A stretch of DNA of 64,000 nt from Nitrospirota bacterium (lineage in GTDB: Bacteria; Nitrospirota; Leptospirillia; Leptospirillales; Leptospirillaceae). Made by a program: the position numbers and the translations under genes. Below, one piece after another: positions 31,643-40,940 of the stretch; within the stretch, counting starts at the first letter, position 1; each line of letters starts with the position of its first letter. The notes beneath the pieces are model-generated. The model saw nothing but the letters and a program-made list of their open reading frames with translations, made no database searches and was not told the DNA's origin. Where the stretch lies: positions 1 through 64,000 of the forward strand of contig DAHVAL010000009.1 in assembly GCA_027314645.1 (NCBI GenBank), read 5' to 3'.

Positions 31643-33178
31643 ATGGCTAGGGAACGAACTGAGGGACGAGGACGTGAATGGATGGAGCGGTTCCTTCCTC
31701 CGCCAGTCTTGGGGGCATTTCCCGAGAAGTTGACCGGGATTTCCGATGACTCGCGAAAGATCCGCCCGGGGAATCTCTTCATTCTGCGGTGCGGGATCGC
31801 TTATGAGGAGTCGTTTCTCTTTGAAGCCCTGGACAAGGAAGCGAGTCTTTTGCTGGTTCCGGAACGGCATCTGCCTTCGGTCTGCGAAAGAATGGGAATT
31901 CATGGGACGAAGGTTCCTGTGTGTTCCGTTCCAAATATTCAGGAAGCCGCCGGCATGGTCTCTTCCGCGTGGTGGGGGAATCCGAGCAAGGATCTCGTGG
32001 TGGTGGGGGTCACCGGAACCAATGGAAAAACGACGTCAAGTTTTTTGACCCGGAATATCCTTGAAACCTCTGGATACCGGTGTGGCTTGGTCGGAACGGT
32101 CTGGTTCGATTTGGGAAACGGGATGGTCGAAGCGCCCCAAACCACACCGGGGGCCCTGGAACTTCAGGAGGCCTTTTCCGAGGCGCGGGAAAACGGGCTT
32201 CGAGCGATATCCATGGAGGTGTCGTCCCATGCCCTCGATCAGGAGAGGGTGTCAGGGACGCATTTCTCGGCAGTCCATTTTACCAATTTGACCCGGGATC
32301 ATCTCGATTATCACAAGACCTTTGAGGATTACTTTGCCGCAAAATCCCGCCTCCTTCTATGGACGAATCCGGATGGCACCCCGCCAATGGCGGTCGTCAA
32401 CGGAGACGACCCTTATGGAAAGCGCCTTCTCGCACTCTTAAAGGACGATGGACGCAAGGTGATCTCCTATGGTCATGATTCAGGCTTCGACATCCATCCG
32501 GAAGATGTCCGTATCTCCCTGGACGGAATTGAAGGAACACTGGTCATCCCGGGTGGACGGTTGCCGATTTCTTCCGCTCTCCCCGGGGATTTCAACCTTC
32601 AAAACATCATGGGTTCGGTGGGGTGTGCGCTGGCCTTGGGGATTCCCCCGGAAACCATTGCGTCGGGGATTCGAAACCTCAAAGGTGTTCCCGGCCGATT
32701 CGAACGGGTCAATCCCGGCGAAAGAATCGCTGTCATCGTCGACTATGCCCATACCGACGATGCCTTGAAGAACATTCTTTCCTCTCTCCGTCCCCTGACA
32801 AAGGGGCGGGTGATCACCGTCTTCGGGTGTGGAGGCGATCGTGACCGCGGAAAGCGTCCACGGATGGGCAGGGTTGCCGGAGAACTCTCCGATCTTGTCG
32901 TCCTGACATCGGACAATCCGAGGACGGAAAGCCCCGAGGCGATCATGGAGGAGGTTGAACCCGGAATCCGAGCATCAGGCCGCCCCTTTCTCAAGGAAGC
33001 GGACCGTAGGAATGCGATCAAAATGGCGATTGGGGCCGCAAAGCCTGGGGACGTGGTCTTGATCGCAGGAAAGGGGCATGAGCCTTATCAGATTCTTGGC
33101 AAGACCAAAACTCCTTTCGATGATCGGCAGGTGGCAAGGGAATGTCTTTCCGCCGGCTCGTCGGGGACGGCCCAGTGA
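31643..33178 (+). CDS. murE: UDP-MurNAc-tripeptide synthetase MurE (meso-DAP type)
   Basis: A 511-aa Mur ligase. ATP-binding is GVTGTNGKTTSSF, and the middle domain has ISMEVSSHALDQERV and NLTRDHLDYHKT. The C-terminal TSDNPRTESPE has the DNPR motif that marks meso-diaminopimelate as the added amino acid, and AGKGHEPYQ closes the domain. Start uncertain: ATG 31643 or the ATG of WMERFLPPP about 42 bases later, since the domain begins there. It overlaps murF as GTGA. A 100-base gap after ftsI holds only a 31-codon frame with no support. Confidence 0.95.
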   Translation: MARERTEGRGREWMERFLPPPVLGAFPEKLTGISDDSRKIRPGNLFILRCGIAYEESFLFEALDKEASLLLVPERHLPSVCERMGIHGTKVPVCSVPNIQEAAGMVSSAWWGNPSKDLVVVGVTGTNGKTTSSFLTRNILETSGYRCGLVGTVWFDLGNGMVEAPQTTPGALELQEAFSEARENGLRAISMEVSSHALDQERVSGTHFSAVHFTNLTRDHLDYHKTFEDYFAAKSRLLLWTNPDGTPPMAVVNGDDPYGKRLLALLKDDGRKVISYGHDSGFDIHPEDVRISLDGIEGTLVIPGGRLPISSALPGDFNLQNIMGSVGCALALGIPPETIASGIRNLKGVPGRFERVNPGERIAVIVDYAHTDDALKNILSSLRPLTKGRVITVFGCGGDRDRGKRPRMGRVAGELSDLVVLTSDNPRTESPEAIMEEVEPGIRASGRPFLKEADRRNAIKMAIGAAKPGDVVLIAGKGHEPYQILGKTKTPFDDRQVARECLSAGSSGTAQ

Positions 33179-34590
33179 AAACCCCCGTGGTCGGCGTCGA
33201 CACCTTGGCCGAGTGTCTGGGGGGAACTTGGGTCAAGGGAGCCGGTCCCGCCACCTCCCAATGGATCAATGCCCGCACCGACTCCCGGGCGATCCGCCCA
33301 GGAGAGATCTTTGTGGCCCTTTCAGGGTCCCGGACGGACGGCCATGACCATCTGGAAGATGCCCGGGCCAAGGGGGCGGCCTGTGCCATCGTTCGCCGGA
33401 TTGTGTCGTCTTCGTCCTTGCCTCAGCTTCTCGTCCCGGACCCGGTACTGGCCCTCCGGGAAATGGCCCGGCTTGCGCTTGAGGCTCATCGGGACGCCGG
33501 CCATCGACTCATCACTGTCACCGGGTCCGTCGGAAAGACCACCACCCGGGAGCTTCTTCGGTTGGGGCTGATGCCCGAAGGGGGAGCCCATGCCAGTCGG
33601 GGCAACGAAAACAATGAAATCGGCGTTCCCCTGACGCTTCTCTCATGGGCCCCCGACCAGCGATACTGTGTTTTGGAGGTCGGAATCCGAAAATCGGGGG
33701 ACATGGATTATCTCTCTTCGCTCCTTTCGGCCGATGTGGGAGTCATCACGGCCATCGCTCCCGGCCATCTTGAGAGTCTCGGAACCCTTGAACGGGTGTG
33801 GGAGGAGAAATCCAAGCTTTTGCGCTATGTTCTCCCCGGAGGAATCCTTGTCATGCCGGATTCTGTGCGGAAAATCTTTGGGGCGGATCCCCTTTTTAGA
33901 GACCGGACCAAAAAAGTGGTGACCGGCTCCTTAAATGAGGATGGGGCCTTTCCTGACTCCATTGTGGCCTCCGTCCGACCGGCTCCCTCCACGTTGGTCC
34001 TCCATGTTGAGGAGTGGGGGCTCGACCTTCCCCTTTCACGCCCATCGATGGCCCTGGCGTGGTGTGCGCTTCTGGCCATTTTGGTCATGAAGGAGCTGGG
34101 GGTTCCCCCCAAAGTCCTCCCTTCCCGCCTCGCTGGCTATGAGGGGTTTGCAGGAAGGATGGAACGGCGGCAACACCCCTCCGGGCTCTTGCTCCTTCTG
34201 GACCATTACAACGCCAATCCAGCCTCAATGCGCGAGGCGCTGGATTGGCTGTCAAGGGAAAGGACCTTGCGGGAAGGGACGAAAGCGTATGCGGTTCTGG
34301 GCGACATGTTGGAGCTTGGAGAATCCACCGGGAAATTTCATGTCGAAGCGGGAAAAATGGCCGCCCGATCGGGGATTGAACGGATCTGGTATCGGGGGCA
34401 AGGAAGGGAGGACTTCACGAAAGGATACATGGAGGGAGGGGGAGATCCAACGCGCGTTCGCCCCGCAGAGGACTTCACGAATGATTGGATTGGTGGCCAT
34501 GGACCGGCGACTCCGGGGATTCTTCTCGTCAAAGGATCCCGAGGAATGAAGCTTGAAGAGGTCGTCGCGCCTCTTCTTGAAGGGATGTAG
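33175..34590 (+). CDS. murF: UDP-MurNAc-pentapeptide synthetase MurF
   Basis: A 471-aa Mur ligase adding D-Ala-D-Ala. Features: NARTDSRAIRPGEIFVAL (UDP-substrate domain), TGSVGKTTTRELL (P-loop), NENNEIGVPLTLL, VGITAIAPGHLESLGT-like segment and LDHYNANPASMREAL, the last being the family D-x-Y-N-A-[NS]P motif. GTG 33175 in the GTGA overlap with murE is the likely start; ATG 33142 would overlap murE by 37 bases. Followed at once by mraY. Confidence 0.94.
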   Translation: MKTPVVGVDTLAECLGGTWVKGAGPATSQWINARTDSRAIRPGEIFVALSGSRTDGHDHLEDARAKGAACAIVRRIVSSSSLPQLLVPDPVLALREMARLALEAHRDAGHRLITVTGSVGKTTTRELLRLGLMPEGGAHASRGNENNEIGVPLTLLSWAPDQRYCVLEVGIRKSGDMDYLSSLLSADVGVITAIAPGHLESLGTLERVWEEKSKLLRYVLPGGILVMPDSVRKIFGADPLFRDRTKKVVTGSLNEDGAFPDSIVASVRPAPSTLVLHVEEWGLDLPLSRPSMALAWCALLAILVMKELGVPPKVLPSRLAGYEGFAGRMERRQHPSGLLLLLDHYNANPASMREALDWLSRERTLREGTKAYAVLGDMLELGESTGKFHVEAGKMAARSGIERIWYRGQGREDFTKGYMEGGGDPTRVRPAEDFTNDWIGGHGPATPGILLVKGSRGMKLEEVVAPLLEGM

Positions 34591-34593
34591 GCG

Positions 34594-35667
34594 GTGTTTT
34601 ACCAGCTGTTTTACCTTCATCATGCCATGCCGGCCCTGAATGTGTTTCGTTACATTACCTTCCGGTCGATTTACGCCTGCCTCACCGCCCTGGTGATCGC
34701 CCTTCTGATGGGGCCGATGCTGATTCGGCTCCTTCGACGTCTCCAGATCGGACAGGAGGTGCGGGACGACGGCCCGCAGAGCCATCTATCCAAAAAAGGG
34801 ACGCCGACCATGGGGGGCGTTTTGATCGTTGGAGCCCTTTTAAGCGCGGTCCTTCTTTGGGCCGACCTTTCAAACCGTTTTGTTTGGATGGTTCTCGTGA
34901 GCCTTCTGGCAAATGGGACGATCGGGTTCGTCGATGACTATATGAAGGTGGTCAAAAAGAGATCCAAGGGCCTTTCGGCCCGGCAGAAGTTTTCCCTCCA
35001 AATGGGCGTGGCCCTGATGCTGGCCCTGTGGTTCTGGGGCAGTCTCGACGGTGATACACGGATCGTCGTTCCCTTCCTGAAAACGCTGAATCCTGCGCTT
35101 GGGGCCTTCTTCATACCCTTCCTCATGCTTGTCCTCGTCGGAACGGCAAATGCGGTGAACCTGACCGACGGCCTCGACGGACTTGCGATCGGTCCCACGA
35201 TCGTGGTCAGCCTTTCCTTTGTGGTGATCAGCTATGTGGTGGGGCATCACGTTTTTGCCTCCTATTTGAAAGTCCTTGAGGTACCGGGAGTCGGCGAGCT
35301 GGCAGTGGTGATGGGAGCTCTCGTCGGGGCGGCGCTGGGATTCCTTTGGTTCAATACCTATCCGGCCCAGGTCTTTATGGGAGACACCGGGTCCCTGGCG
35401 ATCGGGGGCGCCATCGGAATGGCGGCGATCGTGACGCGGCAGGAACTGTTGCTACTCATTGTTGGGGGGGTCTTTGTTGCCGAGGCCCTCTCCGTCATCC
35501 TGCAGGTGTCGTCCTACAAGCTGAGGAAAAAACGGGTGTTCCGAATGGCTCCGATCCATCATCATTTTGAATTGGGAGGGATCTCCGAGCCGAAGGTGAT
35601 CGTCCGGTTCTGGATTGTCTCGATCGTCCTTGCCCTGATCGCGTTGTCGACCTTCAAGCTCAGATAG
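34594..35667 (+). CDS. mraY: Phospho-MurNAc-pentapeptide translocase MraY
   Basis: A 357-aa polytopic membrane enzyme with about ten helices. Signature segments are KKGTPTMGGVLI, GFVDDYMKV (the catalytic Asp pair), NAVNLTDGLDGLAIGP, FMGDTGSLAIGG and MAPIHHHFE, all intact. It makes lipid I on the inner face. GTG 34594 starts four bases after the murF stop. Confidence 0.97.
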   Translation: MFYQLFYLHHAMPALNVFRYITFRSIYACLTALVIALLMGPMLIRLLRRLQIGQEVRDDGPQSHLSKKGTPTMGGVLIVGALLSAVLLWADLSNRFVWMVLVSLLANGTIGFVDDYMKVVKKRSKGLSARQKFSLQMGVALMLALWFWGSLDGDTRIVVPFLKTLNPALGAFFIPFLMLVLVGTANAVNLTDGLDGLAIGPTIVVSLSFVVISYVVGHHVFASYLKVLEVPGVGELAVVMGALVGAALGFLWFNTYPAQVFMGDTGSLAIGGAIGMAAIVTRQELLLLIVGGVFVAEALSVILQVSSYKLRKKRVFRMAPIHHHFELGGISEPKVIVRFWIVSIVLALIALSTFKLR

Positions 35668-35679
35668 GAGAGTTCGGGC

Positions 35680-37167
35680 ATGGGGGATTTCATCGGAAGA
35701 GGAACGGATGTTCTGGTGGTCGGAGGGGGGCGATCCGGACTGTCGGCTGTCCGGCTGGCTCTCGAACGGGGGGCCAGGGTGTCCGTGGTCGACGATCAGC
35801 CTCAGACCTTTTCTTCTCCGGAGTGGGAGCCCCTTGGAAAATTAGGGGCCCGGTTCTTGTCCGAACGCAACATTGGCGTATGGATCAAGGAAAGAACGCT
35901 GCCGGTACTGATCAGTCCGGGAGTGCCCCCCGAGAAATGGTGCGGTATGGTGGTCGCGCCCCCTTTTCCCAATGTCCGAGGCGAACTTGAATGGGCGTTT
36001 TCCCTCTGGAAACTTCCCGTGATCGCCATTGCGGGAACAAACGGAAAATCCACCACGACAGCCTTGATCGGACATCTCTTGTCGGAGCTTGGTTTTTCCC
36101 CCTTCATCGGAGGGAATTTCGGAACCCCCCTTTCTGAAGGGGTCCTGCAGGTACAGCACGCCATAGATCACGGAGGACCGCCCCCCTTCGATGTCGGAGT
36201 CGTTGAGGTGTCGAGTTTCCAGACGGAATCGATGCAGGCGTTCTCTCCAGAACTCTATCTTTTGCTCAACATCACGTCGGATCATCTGGACCGGTACGGG
36301 CGATTCGATATTTATCGGGAGGCCAAGCTTCATGCGGTCTCTCTTTTCGATCGGGACACGACCGTCGTCTGGAATGGCGATCAGGACGATTTTCGGGAGG
36401 GAATGAACCGGGGATCGGCCAAAGCGGCGTTTGTGACTCGAAGGGAGGGCGCCGGCGGGCTTTTTGAGGGACCCGTCATCCGGATTCGTCCCGGTCATCT
36501 CGAGGCGTACGGGTTATCCGATGGAAAGGACCCCATATGCTTGAAGACCGGGCGCTTTCGGTTGACGGGCGGGGGAAACCAGGAAAATCTTGCCTTCGCG
36601 CTCCTCGCGGTTCTGCTATTCCTGAAAAAAAGGAGAAAGGAAATCTCCATTCCCCGCCTTGAACAGGCAATCGAACGATTCCAGGGATTGCCGCATCGGA
36701 TGGAACACATTGCAACCGTCCGGGGGGTGGAATTCGTGAACGATTCGAAGGCCACCAATGTCGGCGCGGTCGAAGCGGCCCTGGCCGGACTCCAGGGTGC
36801 CGGGAAGCCGCACGTCGTCCTGATCCTGGGGGGGCGGGACAAAGGGGGATCGTACTTGCCCCTTCTCCCGGGGATAAAATCCCATGTGAAAAGCGTGGTG
36901 GTGTTGGGGGAGGCCCGGGAAAAAATTCGGAAGGACCTTTCTCCCCATGTTCGGATCGAGGAGGCGACGGATTTTTCCGATGCGGTGGAGCGGGCTTTTG
37001 GGGCCGCGGAGGAGGGAGATATGGTGCTTCTCTCGCCCGCATGCTCCAGTTACGACATGTTTCATGGGTATGAAGAACGGGGAGAAAAATTCCGCGACGC
37101 CGTCAACCATCTGGAGTCCCGATGGGGGGAAGGAGGGCATGGGTATGCTGCCACCCCCCACTCCTGA
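35680..37167 (+). CDS. murD: UDP-MurNAc-L-Ala:D-Glu ligase MurD
   Basis: A 495-aa Mur ligase, somewhat longer than usual (about 440-460). N-terminal DVLVVGGGRSGLSAV Rossmann segment, P-loop IAGTNGKSTTTALIG, VVEVSSFQTESM, NITSDHLDRYG, and C-terminal NDSKATNVGAVEAAL and LSPACSSYDMFHGYEERG. The last two are MurD-specific. The extra length is in the central and linker regions. It overlaps the ftsW start by 23 bases. Confidence 0.95.
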   Translation: MGDFIGRGTDVLVVGGGRSGLSAVRLALERGARVSVVDDQPQTFSSPEWEPLGKLGARFLSERNIGVWIKERTLPVLISPGVPPEKWCGMVVAPPFPNVRGELEWAFSLWKLPVIAIAGTNGKSTTTALIGHLLSELGFSPFIGGNFGTPLSEGVLQVQHAIDHGGPPPFDVGVVEVSSFQTESMQAFSPELYLLLNITSDHLDRYGRFDIYREAKLHAVSLFDRDTTVVWNGDQDDFREGMNRGSAKAAFVTRREGAGGLFEGPVIRIRPGHLEAYGLSDGKDPICLKTGRFRLTGGGNQENLAFALLAVLLFLKKRRKEISIPRLEQAIERFQGLPHRMEHIATVRGVEFVNDSKATNVGAVEAALAGLQGAGKPHVVLILGGRDKGGSYLPLLPGIKSHVKSVVVLGEAREKIRKDLSPHVRIEEATDFSDAVERAFGAAEEGDMVLLSPACSSYDMFHGYEERGEKFRDAVNHLESRWGEGGHGYAATPHS

Positions 37168-38350
37168 GACAGGGTCGGATCAACCATGGGATTCCCGCCC
37201 CCGGGGATTCTTCCCTTCAACCGCCATGGATGGCGCCCTGGTCATCCTTGTCTTCCTCTTGATGATGCTCGGGGCGGCGTTGGTCATGTCGGCGCGCCTC
37301 GCCCTCAAACTCCCTTACCAACTGTTTACGCGTCAGATCCTTTCGACATCGATCGCGCTTGTCGTGATGTTAGGCGTGTCGAGAATCGATTACCACTTTT
37401 GGGTCCGGAAACGAATTATTCTCTGGTTTTCCGGCCTTGCGGGACTTTTGCTCCTGATGGTTCCCCATGTGGGCATCGTTCTCAATGGAGCGCGGAGATG
37501 GATCCATCTTGGCTTCATGACGCTCCAGCCTTCGGAACTCGCCCGTGTGATCCTCGTCATTTTGATGGGGGCTCTCCTTGCCCGGGAACGGGCGGATCAT
37601 CAGGTCCCGGAGGGAAAACCCATGCGCGTGCGCCCTTCGAAGGCCTTGGGATTCGGCCTCCTCATGCTTCCTTACCTCGCCATCATTCTGCATGAGCCGG
37701 ATTTCGGATCCGACCTCTTCATCGTCATTGTGATGGGGGGGATGCTCTTTCTGTCAGGGGTGTCGTTTCGCCAGCTGGGACTCCTCATGGCCGCACTCAT
37801 GGCCGCCGCCACCCTGTTCCTTCTTCATCATGACTACGCCCTCGAACGGTTCCATAATTTTTCCCGGACGCACACGCCCGCCTCCCTCCTGGGGACCCAG
37901 TTGGGGCAAAGCCTCGTGGCCATTGGATCGGGCGGGTTGTGGGGACAAGGGCTTGGTCATGACTGGATCGGAGGGGGGGTTCTCCCGGAGCCAGGAACGG
38001 ATTTCATCTTCGCCCTAGTCGGCGAAGAGCTGGGGTTTTTCTGGTCGGTGGCGGTGGTCGTTGTTTTTGTCGGGATTTTCTACCTCGGGATGAGGGCCGC
38101 GGCCCGATCTCCGGATTTTGAGGGAAGGATTCTGGCCCAGGGCCTGACGATCTCAGTGGTCCTCGAAGCCTTGATGAACCTTGGTGTGGTGACGGGCCTT
38201 TTCCCCACGAAAGGAATTCCGCTCCCGTTCATGAGCTTCGGAGGATCTTCCCTGTTGGCGAATGCGTGGGGAATCGGGATTATCCTGTCCGTCTCCAGAT
38301 TCCAAGCGCGCCAGGAAGGTCAGGACCTTGACGGTCCTTCACAGGAGTAA
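37145..38350 (+). CDS. ftsW: Lipid II polymerase FtsW (SEDS family)
   Basis: A 401-aa SEDS membrane glycosyltransferase with about ten helices after a 30-residue Pro-rich N-terminus. Family marks: NGARRWIHLGFMTLQPSELAR, LHEPDFGSDLFI, QLGQSLVAIGSGG, ALVGEELGFF and KGIPLPFMSFGGSSLLAN. These cover the catalytic and substrate positions. It works with FtsI. ATG 37145 is preferred over ATG 37139 because the AAGGAGG box then stands eight bases upstream. Confidence 0.95.
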   Translation: MLPPPTPETGSDQPWDSRPRGFFPSTAMDGALVILVFLLMMLGAALVMSARLALKLPYQLFTRQILSTSIALVVMLGVSRIDYHFWVRKRIILWFSGLAGLLLLMVPHVGIVLNGARRWIHLGFMTLQPSELARVILVILMGALLARERADHQVPEGKPMRVRPSKALGFGLLMLPYLAIILHEPDFGSDLFIVIVMGGMLFLSGVSFRQLGLLMAALMAAATLFLLHHDYALERFHNFSRTHTPASLLGTQLGQSLVAIGSGGLWGQGLGHDWIGGGVLPEPGTDFIFALVGEELGFFWSVAVVVVFVGIFYLGMRAAARSPDFEGRILAQGLTISVVLEALMNLGVVTGLFPTKGIPLPFMSFGGSSLLANAWGIGIILSVSRFQARQEGQDLDGPSQE

Positions 38351-38354
38351 ACGG

Positions 38355-39440
38355 ATGGGACGATTGTACGGACCCTCGACACGCCTTCTTCTGACGGGAG
38401 GAGGAACGGGCGGACATGTGATTCCCGCGATCGAGCTGGCCCGCGCCCATCGTGCTCTCACCGATGCGCCGGTGATCTATGCAGGATCCCCCGACAGTCT
38501 CGAGTCCCGTCTGGCGGGCGAGTCCCGTATCCCTTTTTTCCGTGTCCGTTCGAGCGGATTCGTGGGCAAGTCTTTCGGAGGAAAGATCCGTGCCCTGGCG
38601 AACCTCCTCCGGGGAATCCCGGAGGCACTGGATGTCTTGAAGGATCACACTCCCGACCTGGTGATCGGGACCGGGGGGTATGTTCAGATTCCGGTTGTTC
38701 TGGCGGCATGGCTTCGCCGCATTCCCGTGGTGCTCCTGGAGCCGAACCGGGTCACGGGACTTGCCAACCGGCTTCTTCGTCCTTTTGCTTCCAAGATTGT
38801 GTTTGGAGAAGGGGACCCAGACGGCTCCCTCAAGGGGATTCCGGTGCCGCCTTCAGTGCGGGGGGTGAGGCCGGAGTGCGAGCGTTTCTTGGGGCATCCC
38901 GTGAAGATCATGATCATGGGAGGGAGCCAGGGAGCGCAAACCATCAACCAAAAAGTTCCTGAAATTCTTGCAGGTTTGAGAAATACGCCGCTTTGGCCGA
39001 TAGAGATTCTGCATCAGAGCGGAGAACGCTGGAAGGAAGACACGAAAATTCGCTATGAAACACTTGGGATCGGGGCAAGGGTCGAAGGGTTTTTGTCGGG
39101 TCTCTCCGGGCACCTTTCGGAGCAGATGCTCGTGATCGCAAGGGCCGGAGCTATGACGATCGCCGAGATCACCGCTTCCGGAACCCCGGCGATTTATGTT
39201 CCCTATCCCCATGCTGCGGGGGGACATCAGGAGAAAAATGCCCGATCGGTGGAAATTCGCGAGGCCGGTTGGTGCTGGACAGAGGAAGAACTCGCAGACG
39301 TGAAAGCCCGTTCGGCAGACCTTTTAAAGATTCTCGAAGATAGGATGGCGCTTCTATCCGTGGCACAGAAGGCATGGACGCTCTCTCCGGCAGTGACAGG
39401 AGAGGAATGGCTCAGATCCTTGAGTCTATCTGAAAAATAA
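38355..39440 (+). CDS. murG: MurG, lipid II synthase (N-acetylglucosaminyl transferase)
   Basis: A 361-aa GT28 glycosyltransferase. The N-terminal glycine loop is LLTGGGTGGHVIPAIELA, followed by GTGGYVQIPVVLAA and LEPNRVTGLANRLL (the normal H/E-Q-N-x-x-P-G segment altered but recognisable), then IMGGSQGAQTIN and a C-terminal AGAMTIAEITASGTPAIYVPYPHAAGGHQ. ATG 38355 follows ACAGGAGTAAACGG. It adds GlcNAc to lipid I. Confidence 0.95.
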   Translation: MGRLYGPSTRLLLTGGGTGGHVIPAIELARAHRALTDAPVIYAGSPDSLESRLAGESRIPFFRVRSSGFVGKSFGGKIRALANLLRGIPEALDVLKDHTPDLVIGTGGYVQIPVVLAAWLRRIPVVLLEPNRVTGLANRLLRPFASKIVFGEGDPDGSLKGIPVPPSVRGVRPECERFLGHPVKIMIMGGSQGAQTINQKVPEILAGLRNTPLWPIEILHQSGERWKEDTKIRYETLGIGARVEGFLSGLSGHLSEQMLVIARAGAMTIAEITASGTPAIYVPYPHAAGGHQEKNARSVEIREAGWCWTEEELADVKARSADLLKILEDRMALLSVAQKAWTLSPAVTGEEWLRSLSLSEK

Positions 39441-39473
39441 TTTTTATTATTTGGTGTATTATTTTGGTAGGCC

Positions 39474-39502
39474 TTGGAAATTTCTGGCGTATTCAGTACA
39501 AT
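39474..39502 (+). promoter_or_regulatory. Internal promoter before murC
   Basis: TTGGAA (39474-39479), 17-base spacer, TACAAT (39497-39502), 26 bases before the murC ATG. An A/T-rich stretch directly upstream (39437-39470) could act as an UP element. It splits the dcw cluster into two transcription segments. Confidence 0.6.
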
Positions 39503-39527
39503 AACATGGGACACTTTGGAGGACGGG

Positions 39528-40940
39528 ATGCGCAATCAGTTGGGCAAAAAGGTCCATTTTATCGGAATCGGCGGTGCCGGGATGGCCCCAATTGCAGAGA
39601 TCCTGCTTGAAAGGGGAGTCACGGTGTCGGGATCGGATATTGGAACCAACGACTGTACCCGACGGCTGGCGGAAAAAGGGGCGACAATCTTGGAGGGGCA
39701 CGACGCATCCAATCTTTTGGATGTTGGGCGGGTCGTGGTGTCCTCCGCGATCAAACCCGGAAATCCGGAATGGATTGCAGCGATCACGCGTGGCATTCCT
39801 GTCGTCCATCGCGGCGACATCCTAGCCGAGCTCCTCAATCCTTCCTTCGGAATTGCCGTCACCGGATCCCACGGAAAAACCACGACGACCTCCATGATCG
39901 GCTCGATCCTTCTTGCGGCCGGCCTCGATCCGACATGTGTCGTCGGCGGGAAGGTCAGCACCTTTCCTGGATGCGCCCTTGTCGGGAAATCCCCGTATTT
40001 TGTTTCCGAGGCCGATGAGAGCGATGGATCTTTCCTAAAGCTGAGGCCGCGCATTCGTGTCGTGACGAATATCGATCGCGAGCATATGGATTTTTACGGG
40101 ACGTTCGATACATTGATCCAAGCGTTCGCCACCTATCTTGATGCCGGTGCGGAGGGCGGAATCGGGGTTCTTTGTATCGATGATCCAGGCATCGTTTCAG
40201 TCATCGGCCACCTGTCGAGCGTTCCTTTGACCTACGGTCTTTCCCAGGACGCCCGGATACGGGCCGTCAATATCTCGTACGAGGGGGTCGGGTCGGCCTT
40301 TGACGTGATGGTCGATGAATCCCTCTGGGGACGGTTTGTTCTCAAGGTACCGGGAATCCATAACATTTTGAATGCGCTCGCCGCGATCACCGTCGGCCTT
40401 TGTCTTGAAATTTCTCCGGAAGTCATGCAGCGGGCCCTGGGAGAATTCGTCAGTGTCGGTCGAAGATTCACGATTCTCGGGGAAAAGGCCGGGGTGCTTG
40501 TCGTCGATGATTACGGCCATCATCCAACTGAAATTCGCGCGACTCTGGCCGCTGCGCGCTTGGCCTATCCCCAAAGACGCATCGTCGCGGTATTCCAGCC
40601 CCATCGATTTACGCGGGTTCGGGATCTCCAGAACGCCTTCGTGGAGTCATTCGGAGATGCCGACAAAATCCTTGTGACGGACATCTATCCGGCGGGTGAG
40701 GAGCCGATTCCTGGAGTGGGGGGAGAATTCCTCTCCCAGAAGATGCGCGATAGATGGGGAGAGAAGGTGGATTATGAGCCGAGGCGTGAATGCTGGATGG
40801 ATCGGCTGATCTCCATCCTCAAGCCCGGCGATCTTCTCCTGACCCTTGGAGCCGGTGATATCACCAGACTTGGAAAGGAATTCCTCCTGTGGCAGCCGGT
40901 TTCAGTTGCCTCCCGCGAGTCCGATCCAGTGAACGTCTGA
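39528..40940 (+). CDS. murC: UDP-MurNAc:L-alanine ligase MurC
   Basis: A 470-aa Mur ligase. HFIGIGGAGMAPIAEIL opens the UDP-substrate domain, VTGSHGKTTTTSMIG is the P-loop, and FVSEADESDGSFL, VTNIDREHMDFYG, VDDYGHHPTEIRATL and FQPHRFTR are family blocks. ATG 39528 follows TTTGGAGGACGGG. It overlaps murB by 52 bases. Confidence 0.96.
   Translation: MRNQLGKKVHFIGIGGAGMAPIAEILLERGVTVSGSDIGTNDCTRRLAEKGATILEGHDASNLLDVGRVVVSSAIKPGNPEWIAAITRGIPVVHRGDILAELLNPSFGIAVTGSHGKTTTTSMIGSILLAAGLDPTCVVGGKVSTFPGCALVGKSPYFVSEADESDGSFLKLRPRIRVVTNIDREHMDFYGTFDTLIQAFATYLDAGAEGGIGVLCIDDPGIVSVIGHLSSVPLTYGLSQDARIRAVNISYEGVGSAFDVMVDESLWGRFVLKVPGIHNILNALAAITVGLCLEISPEVMQRALGEFVSVGRRFTILGEKAGVLVVDDYGHHPTEIRATLAAARLAYPQRRIVAVFQPHRFTRVRDLQNAFVESFGDADKILVTDIYPAGEEPIPGVGGEFLSQKMRDRWGEKVDYEPRRECWMDRLISILKPGDLLLTLGAGDITRLGKEFLLWQPVSVASRESDPVNV

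Noticed and set aside
31555-31650. 31-codon frame between ftsI and murE
   Set aside because: It has a ribosome-site-like AGGAGGAAGAAGG but no recognisable product and overlaps the murE start.
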